Source: Geranomyces variabilis
Lineage: Eukaryota; Chytridiomycota; Chytridiomycetes; Spizellomycetales; Powellomycetaceae
Assembly (NCBI GenBank): GCA_027603065.1
Contig: JADGJP010000002.1
Location: 186,001 to 250,000 of the forward strand
Direction of reading: 5' to 3'
DNA length: 64,000 bases
Shown here: positions 10,185 to 34,439 of the stretch, one piece after another
How the letters are laid out: each line of letters begins with the position of its first letter
Numbering within the stretch: the first letter of the stretch is position 1
Notes under the pieces: model-generated
The model's input: the letters and a program-made list of their open reading frames with translations, nothing else
Databases searched by the model: none
Told to the model about the DNA's origin: nothing
Program-made: the position numbers and the translations under genes

Positions 10185-12572
10185 CTAGAGTACCGGTCCT
10201 GCCTTCTTCAGGTTCTCCACAGCTGACCCAAACTTATCAAAGTTCTTGCCAAAGAGTCCCGCAAGAGTAGCAACCTGCTTCTCAAACGCCTTTTTGTCCG
10301 ACCACGCCTCCGACGGGTTAAGGATTGCGTCGGGCACGCCCTTGACGCCGCCTGCTGCGGGAATGGCGAGGTTGAACACCGGGAACTTGCGCGGGTTGGC
10401 CGACATCGACTTGGTCAGCTCGCCAGTGTGGATCGCGTCAATGATAGCTCGCGAGTACTTGAGCGGAATGCGCTTGCCAGTCCCGTACTGCCAAACGGGC
10501 AAAGACGAGTCGATTGTTAGTTGATCCAGATTAGATGGGGAATTGTGCCATTAGCCAATGACATTACCTTTCCTCCGGTCCAGCCGCTGTTCACAAGCCA
10601 CACCGCAGTGCCGTGCTCTGAAATTTTAATATCGAGATTAGCATCATCTTTTCATTCAAGCTGGCGCCGCGACAATTAGTTACCCTTCAGCTTTTGTGCC
10701 AGCATTTCAGCGTATTTCATGGGGTGCCAGACAAGGAAGGCTGTTCGGAGAAGCGCGTAAGCAAAGTTGGGCTTTACGGAACAGATGCCCAGAACAACTT
10801 ACGCTGGCCGAAGCATGCCGAGAACGTAGCAGAAGGCTCAGTGACGCCCTCTGAGAAGAAACGAGGAAAAGTCAGCAACTTATGAAGGCGCGGCAAGCGG
10901 CGTTACGGAATATGTTTATCAATCTTCAACAAACCTTCGGTTCCGGCGATCTTGGCGGTGTAACCGGAGATGAAGTGGTACATGGCCTGCTCCGTGGTCA
11001 GCTTGGAAACTGGTGGCAGGACACCAAAAGCATCACAGGTCTAGCAAAATACAAAAACTTCAGCAAATGATATGTGGAAACTCACAACCTGTACAGGCAT
11101 ACTTACGAGCAGAATGATGTTCTTGGGGTGTCCACCAACTGACGGGATCTACATCGGAAAAGGTCGCAGGTCAGCCGAGGGCGAGTTAAAAGGCACACTC
11201 GAGCTGGCGGCAGACCTTGGCGTTGGGAATAAAGTCAATTGGGTAGCACGCACGCGTGTTCTCGGTGATTGTCGTGTTGGAGTAATCGACATTGTTGTTC
11301 TTGTCCATAATCACATTTTCAAGCACAGAGCCCTTACGGATGGCGTGGAAAATTTCCGGCTCCTTCTCGGCCGAGAGGTCAACGGCCTTGGCGTAACAAC
11401 CGCCCTCAATGTTGAAGACACCCTTGTCAGACCAGCAGTGCTCGTCGTCACCGATGAGGCGGCGCTGGGGGTCGGCGGAGAGCGCTGAACAGATATAATG
11501 ATCAGGACAGCCCGCCGAGGATCATGCTTGTGAGTTATCAGCTTTCCTATACTTACTCGTCTTTCCAGTGCCGGAGAGGCCAAAGAAGAACGAGACGTCC
11601 TTCTCGGCGTTAATGCCTTCATTCGCCGAGGTGTGCAGCGAGAGCACGTTCCGCTGAGGCATGAGGTAATGCAGAATGGTGAAAACACCCTTCTTCATCT
11701 CGCCGGCGTACTCGGTGCCCAAAATGACCATCTCCTTCTTGTCAAAGCTGAGAGCCACCGAGGTCTTGGACGCGACGCCTTCGACGCTCGTGTCGGCAGG
11801 TGTGGCGCCAGCGTTGAAAATGGTGAAATCGGGTTCGCCAAAGGTCTCAAGCTGCTCCTTGGTGGGGCGAATCAACATGTTGTGCATGAAGAGAGCTGCC
11901 GGAGAAGGAATCCATCAGCGCCGGTACTGGGAAACTGGGACACTGTGCAGACGACAGCAGTAAGCTCACCGTGGTATGCGCGGGAGCAAATGATTCGAAT
12001 CTTGAGCTGGTACTTGGGGTCGGCGCCAGCATATCCGTCCACAACGTAGAGCTGGTCCCGTCCATTCAGGTAATCAAGCGCCCTCTTCCTGTTCTTCTGG
12101 AACGACTCTGGCGACAGCTTAACGTTCACGGGTCCCCACCAAATGTTGGGCGAGTGCGACGGCTCGTCAACGATGCGCTTGTCAGTGGGCGAGCGGCCAG
12201 TTTTAGCACCCGACAGGGCAGCAAGAGCGCCGGAAGAGGTGACTTTGGTGCCGGCCTCGTTCTTGCACGCGTCCGCGTAGGCCAGGTCGACAGAGGGGTT
12301 GCGCTTGATGTGCGACAAGGTAATGCCAGCGCTCTTCAGGCTTCCGCTGATGTCTAGAAAGCGTCAGCCGCCATGCGAAGGTAAAAGCTGGTGAGAATAG
12401 TGCTGGGAGTGCACATCAAGATGGCGCTGGACGCCACGGGGCCGCTACCTGAGGAGGCCGAGGCGAACTGCCGGCAAGCGAGACGGCTGGAAGCCCAGAC
12501 GGGGGCAACAGCAGCAGGACGCAGAAGAGCGGCAGAGGCAAGTCGACGGGTGGCGAGTGAAAGGAGAGCCAT
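10185..12572 (-). CDS. PCK1: ATP-type phosphoenolpyruvate carboxykinase with likely mitochondrial presequence
   Basis: Ten exons: 12572-12449, 12353-11970, 11895-11557, 11484-11216, 11148-11107, 11040-10935, 10850-10803, 10740-10684, 10617-10568 and 10487-10185. Phases agree throughout, giving 573 residues. The ATP-PEPCK kinase loop [10 protein letters not shown] (split by an intron after GKT) is followed by [10 protein letters not shown], with [16 protein letters not shown] and NTGWTG-like NSGWTGG also present. The enzyme converts oxaloacetate plus ATP to PEP, the committed step of gluconeogenesis. Exon 1 encodes about 40 residues ([19 protein letters not shown]..) rich in Arg, Ala and Ser with no acidic residues, which looks like a mitochondrial targeting peptide. 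Fungal PCK is usually cytosolic, so this is odd. The intron 4 donor is GTCTGC, a weak but usable site. Confidence 0.94.
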
Positions 12573-12736
12573 GGTTGCGTGTGGATGGTGGACGATGGGA
12601 ATGGTCAGGACTCAGGGCACGAGGCGGCGACGATCGAGTCGCGGACCCGAGCGAAAAACTATTGTGCGCCTCATCATCGCGAACGGTCGTTTCCTTCGCC
12701 TCCTGCGCTGTCGACTCGCTATTCCAACCGCAGACA
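12573..12736. promoter_or_regulatory. Divergent promoter between PCK1 and the Sec2-like gene
   Basis: 164 bp separate the two start codons. No TATA box is obvious. Because PCK1 is normally controlled by carbon source, the Sec2-like gene may share that control; this is inference. Confidence 0.35.
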
Positions 12737-13482
12737 ATGTACAACAAGGGTGAGGAGCTGCAATATGGCAGCGCGGGAACCCTCAACGAGTCCTATCATG
12801 ACGACGACGCAGATGATTTACCTGCCTCCCGTCGCTCTATGCCAAAGAAGACCAAGCCCAATGCCGGCGCTGGCTGGGGCTTGAGCCCGTTCGGTTTCCT
12901 TAAATCGCAAAAGCCGGCTTCCCCACCGGCAGCGAAACGAGACTTTCCAGCGAAAGCAAAAAGCTGTTCAAGTTGTGAGCGGCTAGAGCGGGAGTTAAAG
13001 CGAATAGCATGGGAGCTGCGCGAAAGGGAAGCCCTCTGCCGTGCGCTGGTACGCTTCGTGCGGACATTTCCGAGCCAAAAGCCATACGATTCAGGTTGCA
13101 CGTCTGCTTCGCTTCTCTAACTCTTTTACTTGTTTAGGCCGAGTCAAACGAAAACCTCACAAATCAACGACTTGAGCTTTCATCTGAGCTCGAGTCGCTA
13201 TCGCAGGCGCTGTTCATGGAAGCTAACCGCATGGTGGCGGACGAGCGACGCCGTGCGCATTCGCTCACCGTACAGAATGTGGAGCTTACAGCGACGCTGG
13301 AGCGCACCAAGCGGTTGCTGCAAACGACGGCGTCGGCAGCGGCGCTGCGAAGCGGTAGCACAGTTGAGGCAATGTCATCGCGAGCGGTGGCTGCCATTGA
13401 GGGCGAGGTGGAAGAAGGCGGCGCAACAGAAGGAGCACCACTACCAAATCGAACAACGATTCGCGCACTTTCCGAACATTGA
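12737..13482 (+). CDS. Sec2/Rabin8-type Rab guanine-nucleotide exchange factor, small
   Basis: Exons 12737-13048 and 13138-13482 (phase 0) give 218 residues. The diagnostic part is a coiled coil, ELESLSQALFMEANRMVADE, that matches the Sec2p exchange domain (ELxxLxxxLFxEANxMV), continuing as a heptad-rich helix to about residue 180. Sec2/Rabin8 proteins activate Sec4/Rab8 on secretory vesicles and, in ciliated cells, help cilium formation. The N-terminal 75 residues are low-complexity and contain KSCSSCERLEREL just before the coil. The protein is much shorter than yeast Sec2 and lacks a visible C-terminal targeting region, so it may be a minimal GEF. Confidence 0.75.
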
Positions 13483-13637
13483 CCGGTGTATTCGCTAGAT
13501 ATCCATCCCGATTCTCTACACTTGTATACTTTTCACGCAAAGCATCTCATTTCATTAAAAAGTATGTAAACAGCGTAACGTTCTTCCAATGACTCGCATG
13601 CGGAGGGATACGACAAATAACGCTCTCATAAATGGCT

Positions 13638-14560
13638 TCAGTCCATTAACTCTGTCCCTGATTTTGAGACCCAATCATCGTCCTTCTTCTTCTCGCCCTC
13701 CGCGCTCGCACCGGCTTTACTCGCTGCGCGCCGTAACCGATCCTTTGCAATGCTCCGCTTGACCTGCTTCCACAGCCCCACGTTATACCAATCCACTGCC
13801 GCCATCCCCGAGATGGCCACCCACCACGTCCACGCTGGCGCTTGCCAAACGTTGCGCTCGGCGAAAACGTAATATGTCACGTAGAGATTAGCGAGGATGC
13901 GGGTTGGTGGGAATGTCCACAAGAGAAGATGGCTGGCAAGTTCGTTTGTTTGCTCGAGGACAGCCGGGACAGGTCGGTTGTCGGGATAGTAAAGGGCAAG
14001 AACTTTGCGGTGGTGAAGGAAGATGCTGTTGATCTCGACAACGAGCGTGAAGACGAGGTACGGGTAGAGCAGACACGTGTGAAGTGACGACGTGTAGCAA
14101 GCAATGGCCTGAGAGCAGAGGGAATGAGTAAAATGCCGCCCCGTTGGCCTTAACCCTTCGAAGAACTCACTGCAATGTGGTGACCCCAAATTCCCAAATT
14201 CGTCCGATACGTGCCAGACACCAGCATATCAAAGCAATCGGCAAAGAAGTAGCCCGTCGAAAACGCCAGCGCGCGCCTCGCGGCCTCGACAGCAGCGTCG
14301 CCGCTGCGTACGCCTTGCATGTCGCTCAGCAGCGAAGGGTGGTTGACGAACAGGCCAATAACGGCCGCAGACGACGCTAGCGCATGGAGGTATGAGGCAA
14401 TGTGATTTGCCAGCAGCGCCCGGCGTGTAGAATCGAGGGCGACTCGACGTTGCCGGTACAGCACCGGCTTGAGAATTGCGAAACGCAGAACGACAAAGGA
14501 AAGGAACGACGCTATCAACGACTGGTAACCGAGAACAGTGCAAAACTCGTCCAGTGCCAT
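13638..14560 (-). CDS. TLC-domain membrane protein (TLCD4/TMEM56-like)
   Basis: Exons 14560-14171 and 14108-13638, phase 0, give 286 residues with about six or seven hydrophobic segments. Features seen include an N-terminal MALDEFCTVLGYQSLIASFL helix, an RRALLANHIASYLHA segment, a TGYFFADCFDML segment and GIWGHHIA near the centre. The conserved spacing of HH and aromatic residues matches TRAM-LAG1-CLN8 domains of the TLCD family. The tail is basic and charged (KRSIAKDRLRRAASK..EGEKKKDDD). TLC proteins act in ER or Golgi lipid handling; the reaction here is unknown. It lacks the clear ceramide-synthase (Lag1) motif, so I place it with the TLCD proteins. Confidence 0.72.
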
Positions 14561-14887
14561 TTCGTTGAGACAATTGACGGTGTTTTTTCACAAGCAGCTA
14601 ATTTAATGAGCGTGGTGGTTTTTGAAGGTTTATCTTATTCGAGAATTGAGGCGGGGTATTTGGAACTTCAACTTGAAGCGCCTCGCTCGCCGTCGCCGAT
14701 CCCGTTGCGCGGCGTGGCACAACGGCTCGTCACCCTCCGGTTTAAGTGCCGGTGCGCAGCACATGGCTCCGTGCGCAGCAGCCGTCACGGCTAAGCGATC
14801 GCCCGAGTTAAGATCAATGATCATGCTGCTGCTCTTTGTCGGAGCTCGTAGCGTGTTCAAGTTACCCCAAAATCCCCACACACGGAC

Positions 14888-16472
14888 ATGACAGAAAACG
14901 ACGGTCCAGCAGACGGACAAGGAACGACAGCGCAGGAGGGCGGAAGGCTCACTACCCTCATCGAGCAAGCTTTGGGTCTAGAAGGTGGGGTTTCAAGATT
15001 GCAAGCATCTGCTGCACGCGTGAGAGTCTCACGCCGGTGACAGAAATCGACATCAATTTGTTTCGCAGCAAAGTCTTATGGCTCCCGGCTGGCGCTCGCG
15101 GAGTGTTTGGTGGACAGGTCGTAGGCCTCGCGCTCTCGGCTGCGACAAAGACCGTCGCGCCAACCTATAGCGTCAACTCGCTTCACTGCTATTTCCTTCT
15201 GCCTGGCGATAACACGCTGCCTATCATTTTCCGCGTTGAGCGCAATCGCGATGGCAAATCCTACGCTACGCGAACAGTGCGCGCAGAGCAGAGAGGCAGA
15301 AGCATCTTTGTGCTCATGGCGTCGTTCCAAAGCCAAGAGCAAACCGTGGTTGAACACCAGGTGAGCGTCAATACGTCGAGACGGCTTGTGAAAAACGTCT
15401 GAGCTTTTTACACTACTTCTGTTTAAAAGTATCCTATGCCGGACGTGCGACCGCCGGAAGAGCTGAAAACGTAAGGAAAAGGTGGCCGGCAAGGCGCGTT
15501 GCGCCTGAGCCACAGAGCTGAACCGATGCTACTTTTCTTCACAGGACCGAGCAGAAGCTTCAACGTACGGGCGCTTTGCACATCGCTCTTGCCTGATTCC
15601 TGGTATGGCAAATTTGACCAACCGCCGTCGTTCTTGTCATCATGCAGACCTCCTCGACCACCCACGCCTGGGTCAGATTCCAAAAATTCGCCAACAGTTT
15701 AAAATGCGTCTTGAAGAGCCTATCCCGATTGAAATTCGTGACTGCCACGGTTTCCAGCGCGCGCGCGACCTTGTCAACCCGCCAAAAAAGGAGCCGAAAC
15801 AGTACATGTGGATGCGTGCCAAGGGCAAGTTGCCAGACGATCCGGCTTTTCACAACGTAAACAACTCTGATTCTGCAACGTGATACACTACAGTGATAAC
15901 TGACTTTGCCTTGACTTCCTTAGTGCGTCGCAGCGTACTGCTCAGATGTAAAAGTCATGGGAGTGGAGTTTCTTGTCGTCATTCATACCCTCACCGGCCC
16001 TCCTTTCCTCACAGCATTATCTCCTTACTACAAGCATCCTCGCACACGGCATCACGGCGTTTTCAAACCCACGTCTCAATATGCTTGCGAGTCTCGACCA
16101 CGCCGTGGTAAGTCCCTCGCTGCAGATCCTGTAATCCGCAATATCGCTATTCCTTTATTAACCTGTTAACAGTGGTTTCATGCTCCTTTCCGCGCGGACG
16201 AATGGCTGCTCTACGAGATGGAGGTAAAAAGTTTCGTCGTTATGTGCACAGCCTCCTCCGATGTGCCAACTCTGCGCTGGTTTGCTTTCATCCCGCGTCT
16301 TTAGAGCTCCCGTACTATTGCCGGTCGTGGTCTCTCCTTTGGCCGCATATTTACCCGCGACGGCCGTTTGGTAGTCTCAACCGCCCAAGAAGGCGTTGTC
16401 CGGGTGGAAAACCGCGTGCCGCGACAGATCGAGGACAAGCCAGCGGAGGCCACCCGCGAGTCGAAATTATAG
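14888..16472 (+). CDS. ACOT8: Peroxisomal acyl-CoA thioesterase (TesB/ACOT8 family)
   Basis: Nine exons: 14888-14984, 15044-15360, 15430-15470, 15545-15564, 15648-15856, 15924-15962, 16015-16107, 16173-16223 and 16305-16472. All phases agree and give 344 residues. Two hot-dog folds are visible: the first around GVFGGQVVGLALSAATKTV, the second around NMLASLDHAVWFHAPFRADE, with the SLDHA..WFH block typical of TesB. The C-terminus is ESKL, a type 1 peroxisomal targeting signal, placing the enzyme in the peroxisome. There it would hydrolyse fatty acyl-CoAs to free acid and CoA, tuning beta-oxidation. The gene is divergent from the TLC gene, 327 bp away. Confidence 0.93.
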
Positions 16473-17859
16473 ATAACTCATTGATAATGGAATAGTCTAA
16501 TGGACTGTATCGAGCAGAATTCCATTCTCCCTCACTACTCAGTAGAATGACGTGGAAAAGCTTGCGCGATGTATGTTGTTTACTACTGATGTCAAAAGGT
16601 AGTGACATGCGCAGCAGCCAATGGCAGCCGTGGGACCACCGGCCGTGCCCGTTCGCACGTGCAAACCACAGGAAAAAGTACGCACGCACATGCGTTTGCT
16701 GACCAGTGACCCCCCCCCCCTTTCTTTCGACAGGGCAGTGCCAGCGGCCGTCTCCCGCAGTTGCGCCATGCGAGCACGAAGTGTGTTTTCCCGCGCTATT
16801 GCAAAAAAAAAAAAGGCGAAGCCATGCTGCTTGGGGCGGCTTTGCACCAAAAAATATAGTGGGCGGGCCACCCATTGGTCCGTTCACCGCGGGACACCTT
16901 CGCAATTCACGAAACAAGGGAGCAAAGAAGGTCCAAACGGCGTGTTCATGGCCCCACCTGCTTTTGCCCGGCGCGCTCAGGTTCCCGCTCTTTATACCTG
17001 ACAGACAGTATTACAGTGGGCCTTTTTGCAGTCTCCCGGCTGCTTTGCCCACACAAGCCCTCCCGTGCAAAACGGCCACTTGCGGACGAGAGAGACACAG
17101 CGAGATACGGAATCCGCCACGCTTTGGCCCTAGTTGCCCCACCTTGCCTCTTCACCAACTGACGACTTGCTGCCACCGGCTCGTTGCTTCACTTCCAAAC
17201 GCTCCCCAACGATCGATTCTGCAACTCTAGCGCCTGGCGACCTTTACCCGGACAGTGAAAACTCGTTTATACGCGCAGAGACACACCGCGTCCGCTCCCG
17301 AGAAAGCAACAGTTCCGCCGCGGGCGTCCGCCAGTCACCGGGCTTTCAAGGGTCGGCTCTCTAACGCAGGCCTCGTGGAATCCATCGACCGTTTAGCCAT
17401 TGATAAGGACCAGAGACACGCTGGTCAGGTAAGCTCATTTACAGACGGTGGCTTTCAGCTGTCTTCGTCGTTTGACATTTTGCGTCCAGCCATTTCTGAG
17501 GACACACGCTTTCTGTCTGGGGCTAAAGGACAACGACGCTAACGAGGGCAGTAAATCGCACGGGCGTGGCTGACCACAGGTAATTGCGTTTTGTCATTGC
17601 GCGGCGGATTTCGGGATGCGTGGCGGCGTCGAGCTGGAAGCGCTGATAAGGAGGGATAGTTACGTAAGCACCGATCGCGTCGGAGTTTATCTCTGACTTT
17701 TTCGACAGCGCGGTCGCCGCCATAGCTGCCTCCCTTGGCAGAATAAAAGGCGGCCGAGTGGCTTGCCACTGCCCTTTTGAGTCAAGCTTTACACCGCTCA
17801 CTCTCTTTTTTCCATACGCTCAGTAAACAAACATAAACCTACAACAACCCACCAGCAAT
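16473..17859. other. Intergenic region, no gene seen
   Basis: About 1.4 kb with no family-like reading frame on either strand. It holds a 10-base C run near 16708, an A run near 16802, a CCATTGGTCC (CCAAT-like) near 16870, and the TATA-like site of the next gene. A small 5' UTR exon of the RBMS-like gene could lie here, for example ending near 17428, but nothing in the sequence proves it. Confidence 0.5.
17742..17748 (+). promoter_or_regulatory. TATA-like element of the RBMS-like gene
   Basis: AATAAAA lies 118 nt before the ATG at 17860. The Vps62-like gene has TATAAA at almost the same distance from its ATG, which supports a promoter role. Confidence 0.35.
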
Positions 17860-19359
17860 ATGACCACCTACTACACGGCGGGCATCCCGACACCGACAAG
17901 CCCGGCCGGAAGCCCAAACGCATACCAAAATCAGAAATACCAAAATGAATGGCCGCCGTACCAGTCGCCCGCATCACCAGGGTTCGCGCCGGTACACTTT
18001 GCGGCGCCGCCGCCTCTCGCTTTCCTCCCGCCGTCATTTGCGGGAACACCAGTATACCCAGGACCAATGTTTTTCCCAGCAAATTTTTACTACCAACCAT
18101 ACCCGATGGCTGCTGAGCCGCCGCGCTTGCCGCCGTCGTTGGCTCATCGTCAGAGTCCCGAAAACTCGGCGAATGTTTACATTCGAAACTTACCGGAAGA
18201 AATGAGTGACGAGGAGCTTTTGCGAATTGCCCAACGGTACAGTGTAGTGTCGACACAATTCAATATCTCGGGCTGACAGCGTAACTCATTGTTTGCCTTT
18301 CCTATGCATACAATTTCAAAAGGTTTGGCAGCGTACTCTCTAGCAAATCGATTATCGACCGCGCAACGGGCGCCTGCAGAGGTTACGGCTTTGTGCTTTA
18401 TGAGTCGGCAGAGGTAGCCAGAGTGGCGATCACAGGGTTTGCCGACTTGGGGTTCGCGGCGAGCATTGCCAAGGTGAATGCAGACAAGCAGATTGCCCGG
18501 CCGCTCCGCAATGTACTCAGATCAAATCGTGCCATTCAAATTCCCAGGACACTACAAATACCCGTGCCCATCTCGCGACTTTTGAGCACCATGCGATGAC
18601 AGCACGTCGACAGTCGAGTGAACAAGTGAATGTGTACCTTGCAAATCTGCCTCCGTTTATGAGTGAAAAGGTGAACTCAATGCAGAGCGCATTCGAAGTC
18701 CACACAGTGCTTCAGAGCTGACTTTATGTTACGTGTATTTATTACAGGACGTTTATGATATGTTGACCCCATTCCGGGTGTTCACGACCAAGATTCTCAA
18801 AGACCGCGTCACCGGCGCAACCCGCGGCGTTGGCTTTGCAAGATTCCACAATCACGCAGACGCGCTAGTTGCAATCAAGCACTTCAACAATGCCCAGCTC
18901 CCTGGTTCAATAGCACCGCTTCAAGCACGATTCGCCGAACGTTCCGGCCAGCCTCATTTCATGCCTCTACCGCCGCCCCTTGGACCGCGCCCACGACCGC
19001 TGGTTGCGAAAAGGCCGGCGGTGCGGCCAGCAATGGGCCTACCGCCCCGCGGCGTTCTGTCGGTGGACGAGCAGCAGCAACTACCTGCGGGAAATACTCC
19101 GGCGGTTGCCGAGAACAGTCAATCCGAATGGCCGCCTCTTCCCAGCCAGGCGGCAAGCACTCTCCGCAAAGATGAGGATGAGTGTCCGTCGCCTAAAGCT
19201 GCGGTCGAGAACTTTATCCGCGAAGCGATTGGCCTTGCGCCAACAGCAATTCCGCGCGCCGCAAAGTCTAGTGATGTTTCAGGCACTTCCTCGCTGGACC
19301 CGAACGAAATCACAACAAGCAGTGCGAAGACGACGGAGGGGCGGGAAGAGGCTGAATAA
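17860..19359 (+). CDS. Two-RRM RNA/ssDNA-binding protein, RBMS (MSSP) type
   Basis: Exons 17860-18236, 18323-18473, 18548-18670 and 18748-19359 give 420 residues. A Pro/Tyr-rich N-terminus of about 100 residues precedes RRM1 (ANVYIRNLPEEMSDEEL, then GACRGYGFVLYES as RNP1). RRM2 follows (VNVYLANLPPFMSEK, then GATRGVGFARFHNH). The pairing, linker length and the sentence GYGFV..GVGFAR resemble the RBMS/MSSP family, which binds RNA and single-stranded DNA and regulates mRNA stability or replication. The C-terminal 150 residues are low-complexity and Pro-rich, then acidic. Introns 2 and 3 bracket the inter-RRM linker. The exact target RNAs cannot be read from sequence. Confidence 0.85.
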
Positions 19360-19785
19360 TAGGGGGTTTCTCACTTTGCCCCATCGTGGAAAGACCAAGG
19401 TGTTAGGAAGTGAGAGGAGTATGGAAGCACGATGCGACGTTTACGTGTGTGTAGCGATGATAATCTGTTAGCTCGCTGTTTAATGATAATAACCGATACC
19501 TAGTGATTTACGCGCGGGAGGGAAAACAAAAACACGTTCGTGCGTGAATTGCGGAAAGTGTTATGATCGCGGGGGGGGGGGGCACGTGCGTCAACACACC
19601 AAACGTGGGGTGGGTGTGACTCACCGATTGGCGTGCACGTTCAGGGGAAAAAGGGGGTTGTTACGGAAGATGAGTTAAGCCATTGTCCACCGTTCCCGTT
19701 GGTGATACGGCCGGGCAACGTGGTAAATAACTGAAAGGTCACATCGTATGCAGTCAAGAAATGTTGTTCACCGAATAGCGAATAG
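19360..19785. other. Intergenic spacer with G run
   Basis: No gene seen. A run of 10 G near 19570 and GGGGTGGGTGTG near 19610 make it G-rich on the plus strand. Confidence 0.4.
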
Positions 19786-19791
19786 TATAAA
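19786..19791 (+). promoter_or_regulatory. TATA box of the Vps62-like gene
   Basis: AGTATAAAGG lies 118 nt before the ATG at 19909, a usual spacing for a fungal TATA promoter. Confidence 0.45.
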
Positions 19792-19908
19792 GGTCGGGAA
19801 GCTACAGCTGGGGCACTCACAAACCGTAAGCCCGCTGTCCAAGTTGCCTCCGCCGGTCCCCCGGGACTGCCTACACCTCCCTTATCTATCTCATACTCTC
19901 ATCAAGTC

Positions 19909-21161
19909 ATGATGCCGAAATCCATCTCGCTTTTGAGTGCTGTCTTAACCTTGGCGGGACTAACAGCCGCCGCGCCGCTCAGACCGACTACCCGCGCGGC
20001 CGCGGAAAGCTGTCCTGCGCTCCCGCAGTTTGCCACGAAATACGGTACAATTTGACAGCCGCCCTTTGCCCTTTTCGCAATTTGTACTTATGTCTCTGCT
20101 TTCCAGCGCCACTTCTCTACCTGCAGTCTGGCGAAAACTATTTCCTGACGGACCCCATTGCCTCGCTGCCGCATGTGGTTCCCAAAGACGACTCTGGAGC
20201 CATCCTCTCCGGTCCAACTCCGCTTACCAGCGCAAATCTTGGTGCATACTCCCGGCCGACGAACGTGTGGTTGACGTCGCTGGATGACCCGGAAAAAAAC
20301 CCTGCGTGGCAACACGGGACTGCACCGGTTAACGGAAAGTCCGACTCACCTATTACCATCGTGGTGACCCCGCCCAAGGCGAATGGCGTAATTGATGTGT
20401 TTTATATGTTTTTCTACGCTTTTAACCATGGGCCCAAGGTCCTCGGCCGCGTGTACGGCAACCACGTTGGAGGTATGTGTGCGAAGGATCAGGCAGACAC
20501 TACAGCATCACATTTGCAGGAGCTAAACTCGTTTCCTACAGACTGGGAATACGTCAACATCCGTTTCTCATCCGCTGGCCAGCCTCTGGCAATGTACTTT
20601 TCCGAGCACGACGGCGGCACACCTCTTCAGTGGTCTGCGGTTCAGAAAACTGGAGACCGCCCCAATGTATACGTCGCTGTAGGATCTCACGCCAACTACC
20701 CCAATAACGGCAACAATGGCAAGCACCCGTACAAGCTGCCCTTTGGCCTCCTGTCCGATACCACGAGCTCCCCGGCACAGGGAGCCAAGTTGCTTGACAC
20801 AACTGCGAACTACCGCGCATACTGCTACGATGGCAATGCGTTCACCGCCGCAGAGGGCACACAGCTAAAGGACGTAGGCTGGCTGGACTATACTGGCAAC
20901 TGGGGCGATGCTCGCCTGCCAGACTCGGATCCACGACAGTATGAGTTTGCTGGCCAATATCGTAAGTGACAATTTGAATACTGATGAGCGCAGAATAGCG
21001 AGCCTTTTTTAATGACGCTTTTGGCAGACTACGTCGGCGGACCTTCCGGTATTGTTCGGAAAAACCTCATGCGCACTGACATTTGTGAACAAAAGACTGC
21101 AGCGGATTGCATCCCAGCCACCCAGAACTTGGTCCTGGTGAAGAACGTCTCTCATCTTTAG
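19909..21161 (+). CDS. Secreted Vps62-family (DUF946-like) protein
   Basis: Exons 19909-20044, 20107-20472, 20542-20961 and 21028-21161 give 351 residues. The start has a signal peptide (MMPKSISLLSAVLTLAGLTAAAA-type, cleavage likely near residue 24). The body matches the Vps62 family: an APLLYLQSGENYFLTDP opening, GNHVGDWEYVNIRF, MYFSEHDGG, YVAVGSHANYP and GNWGDARLP. In yeast Vps62 was linked to vacuolar sorting, but the biochemical role of this family is not known. The His, Asp and Trp residues in GDWE, SEHDGG and GSHANYP are the conserved core. The signal peptide suggests export or vacuolar delivery. The second ATG, three bases down, could also start. Confidence 0.82.
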
Positions 21162-21698
21162 ATAACAATGGCGTACATATACCTGCAGCGTATACCATGG
21201 AGTATATATCTTTGAATTTTTTGAATAGTAGTTCATTTTGTTTTCTTACGCTTGCACGAGCGGGTTTGGGGGTGCTGGACTGGGTGCTGGAAGCTGTCCG
21301 GAAATCAGGGCAATAATGAGCGTGGGGCGCAGTCCAGTGTGTGTGGCGCAGCGTCCCTCTCTGGGAAAGTGGGAAGGCAAGCGACCAGTAAAGACAGGCC
21401 TTTCATCATCGTTCGTCCAGCATCGCTGCTGCACGACCCTTTATCAAACCCCTCCGCCTCTCTCTGTTAACGGAGGAAGCAGCATTACATTGTATATTGC
21501 CGCTTTTTTTAAGTGTGATACCTCGATCTGCTAGGAATTATCGTAAGCTAGACACAACTTCGCAAAACCAAGACGGAACAATTGGCGGCTAATCCGTTGA
21601 TCACCCCGCAGTCGCATCTATCCGGTGCCCGTCTTACTCAGACGCTGGCGGAAACTCATCGATTTTGACCACCTGCATCGTATTCGAACGTTCTAATC
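21162..21698. promoter_or_regulatory. Upstream region of PRP8
   Basis: 537 bp between the Vps62-like stop and the PRP8 ATG. No TATA box is evident; pyrimidine-rich stretches lie between 21420 and 21480. It must hold both the 3' end signals of the upstream gene and the PRP8 promoter. Confidence 0.35.
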
Positions 21699-34212
<12,514 letters not shown>

Positions 34213-34439
34213 TCTTGTGTGGGTGATGGTGCGCCCAGTTGCATGTCTGCTCCAAAGTCTTTTGTGTGTATAGCAATTCTTTATTTTTTCTCTCGTATAA
34301 ATTCCTTCTGAGATATCTGATGTGGCATGTTCCTTGCCAGTGGAAGTGTGAACGACGTTGTAAAAAAAAATCATTGGTGAAGGCAATATGCACGATATGT
34401 GATGGAGCTCAATTTCTGTCGAAATTTGCTCCATTACTA

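Noticed and set aside
16473-17859. Possible gene on either strand in the gap (frames of up to 188 codons)
   Set aside because: Frames overlap each other on both strands, contain low-complexity runs and show no domain or consistent splice structure.
19909-21161. Considered a necrosis-inducing (NLP) secreted toxin
   Set aside because: The GDWEYVNIRF, SEHDGG and GSHANYP blocks fit the Vps62 family; the NLP heptapeptide GHRHDWE is absent.
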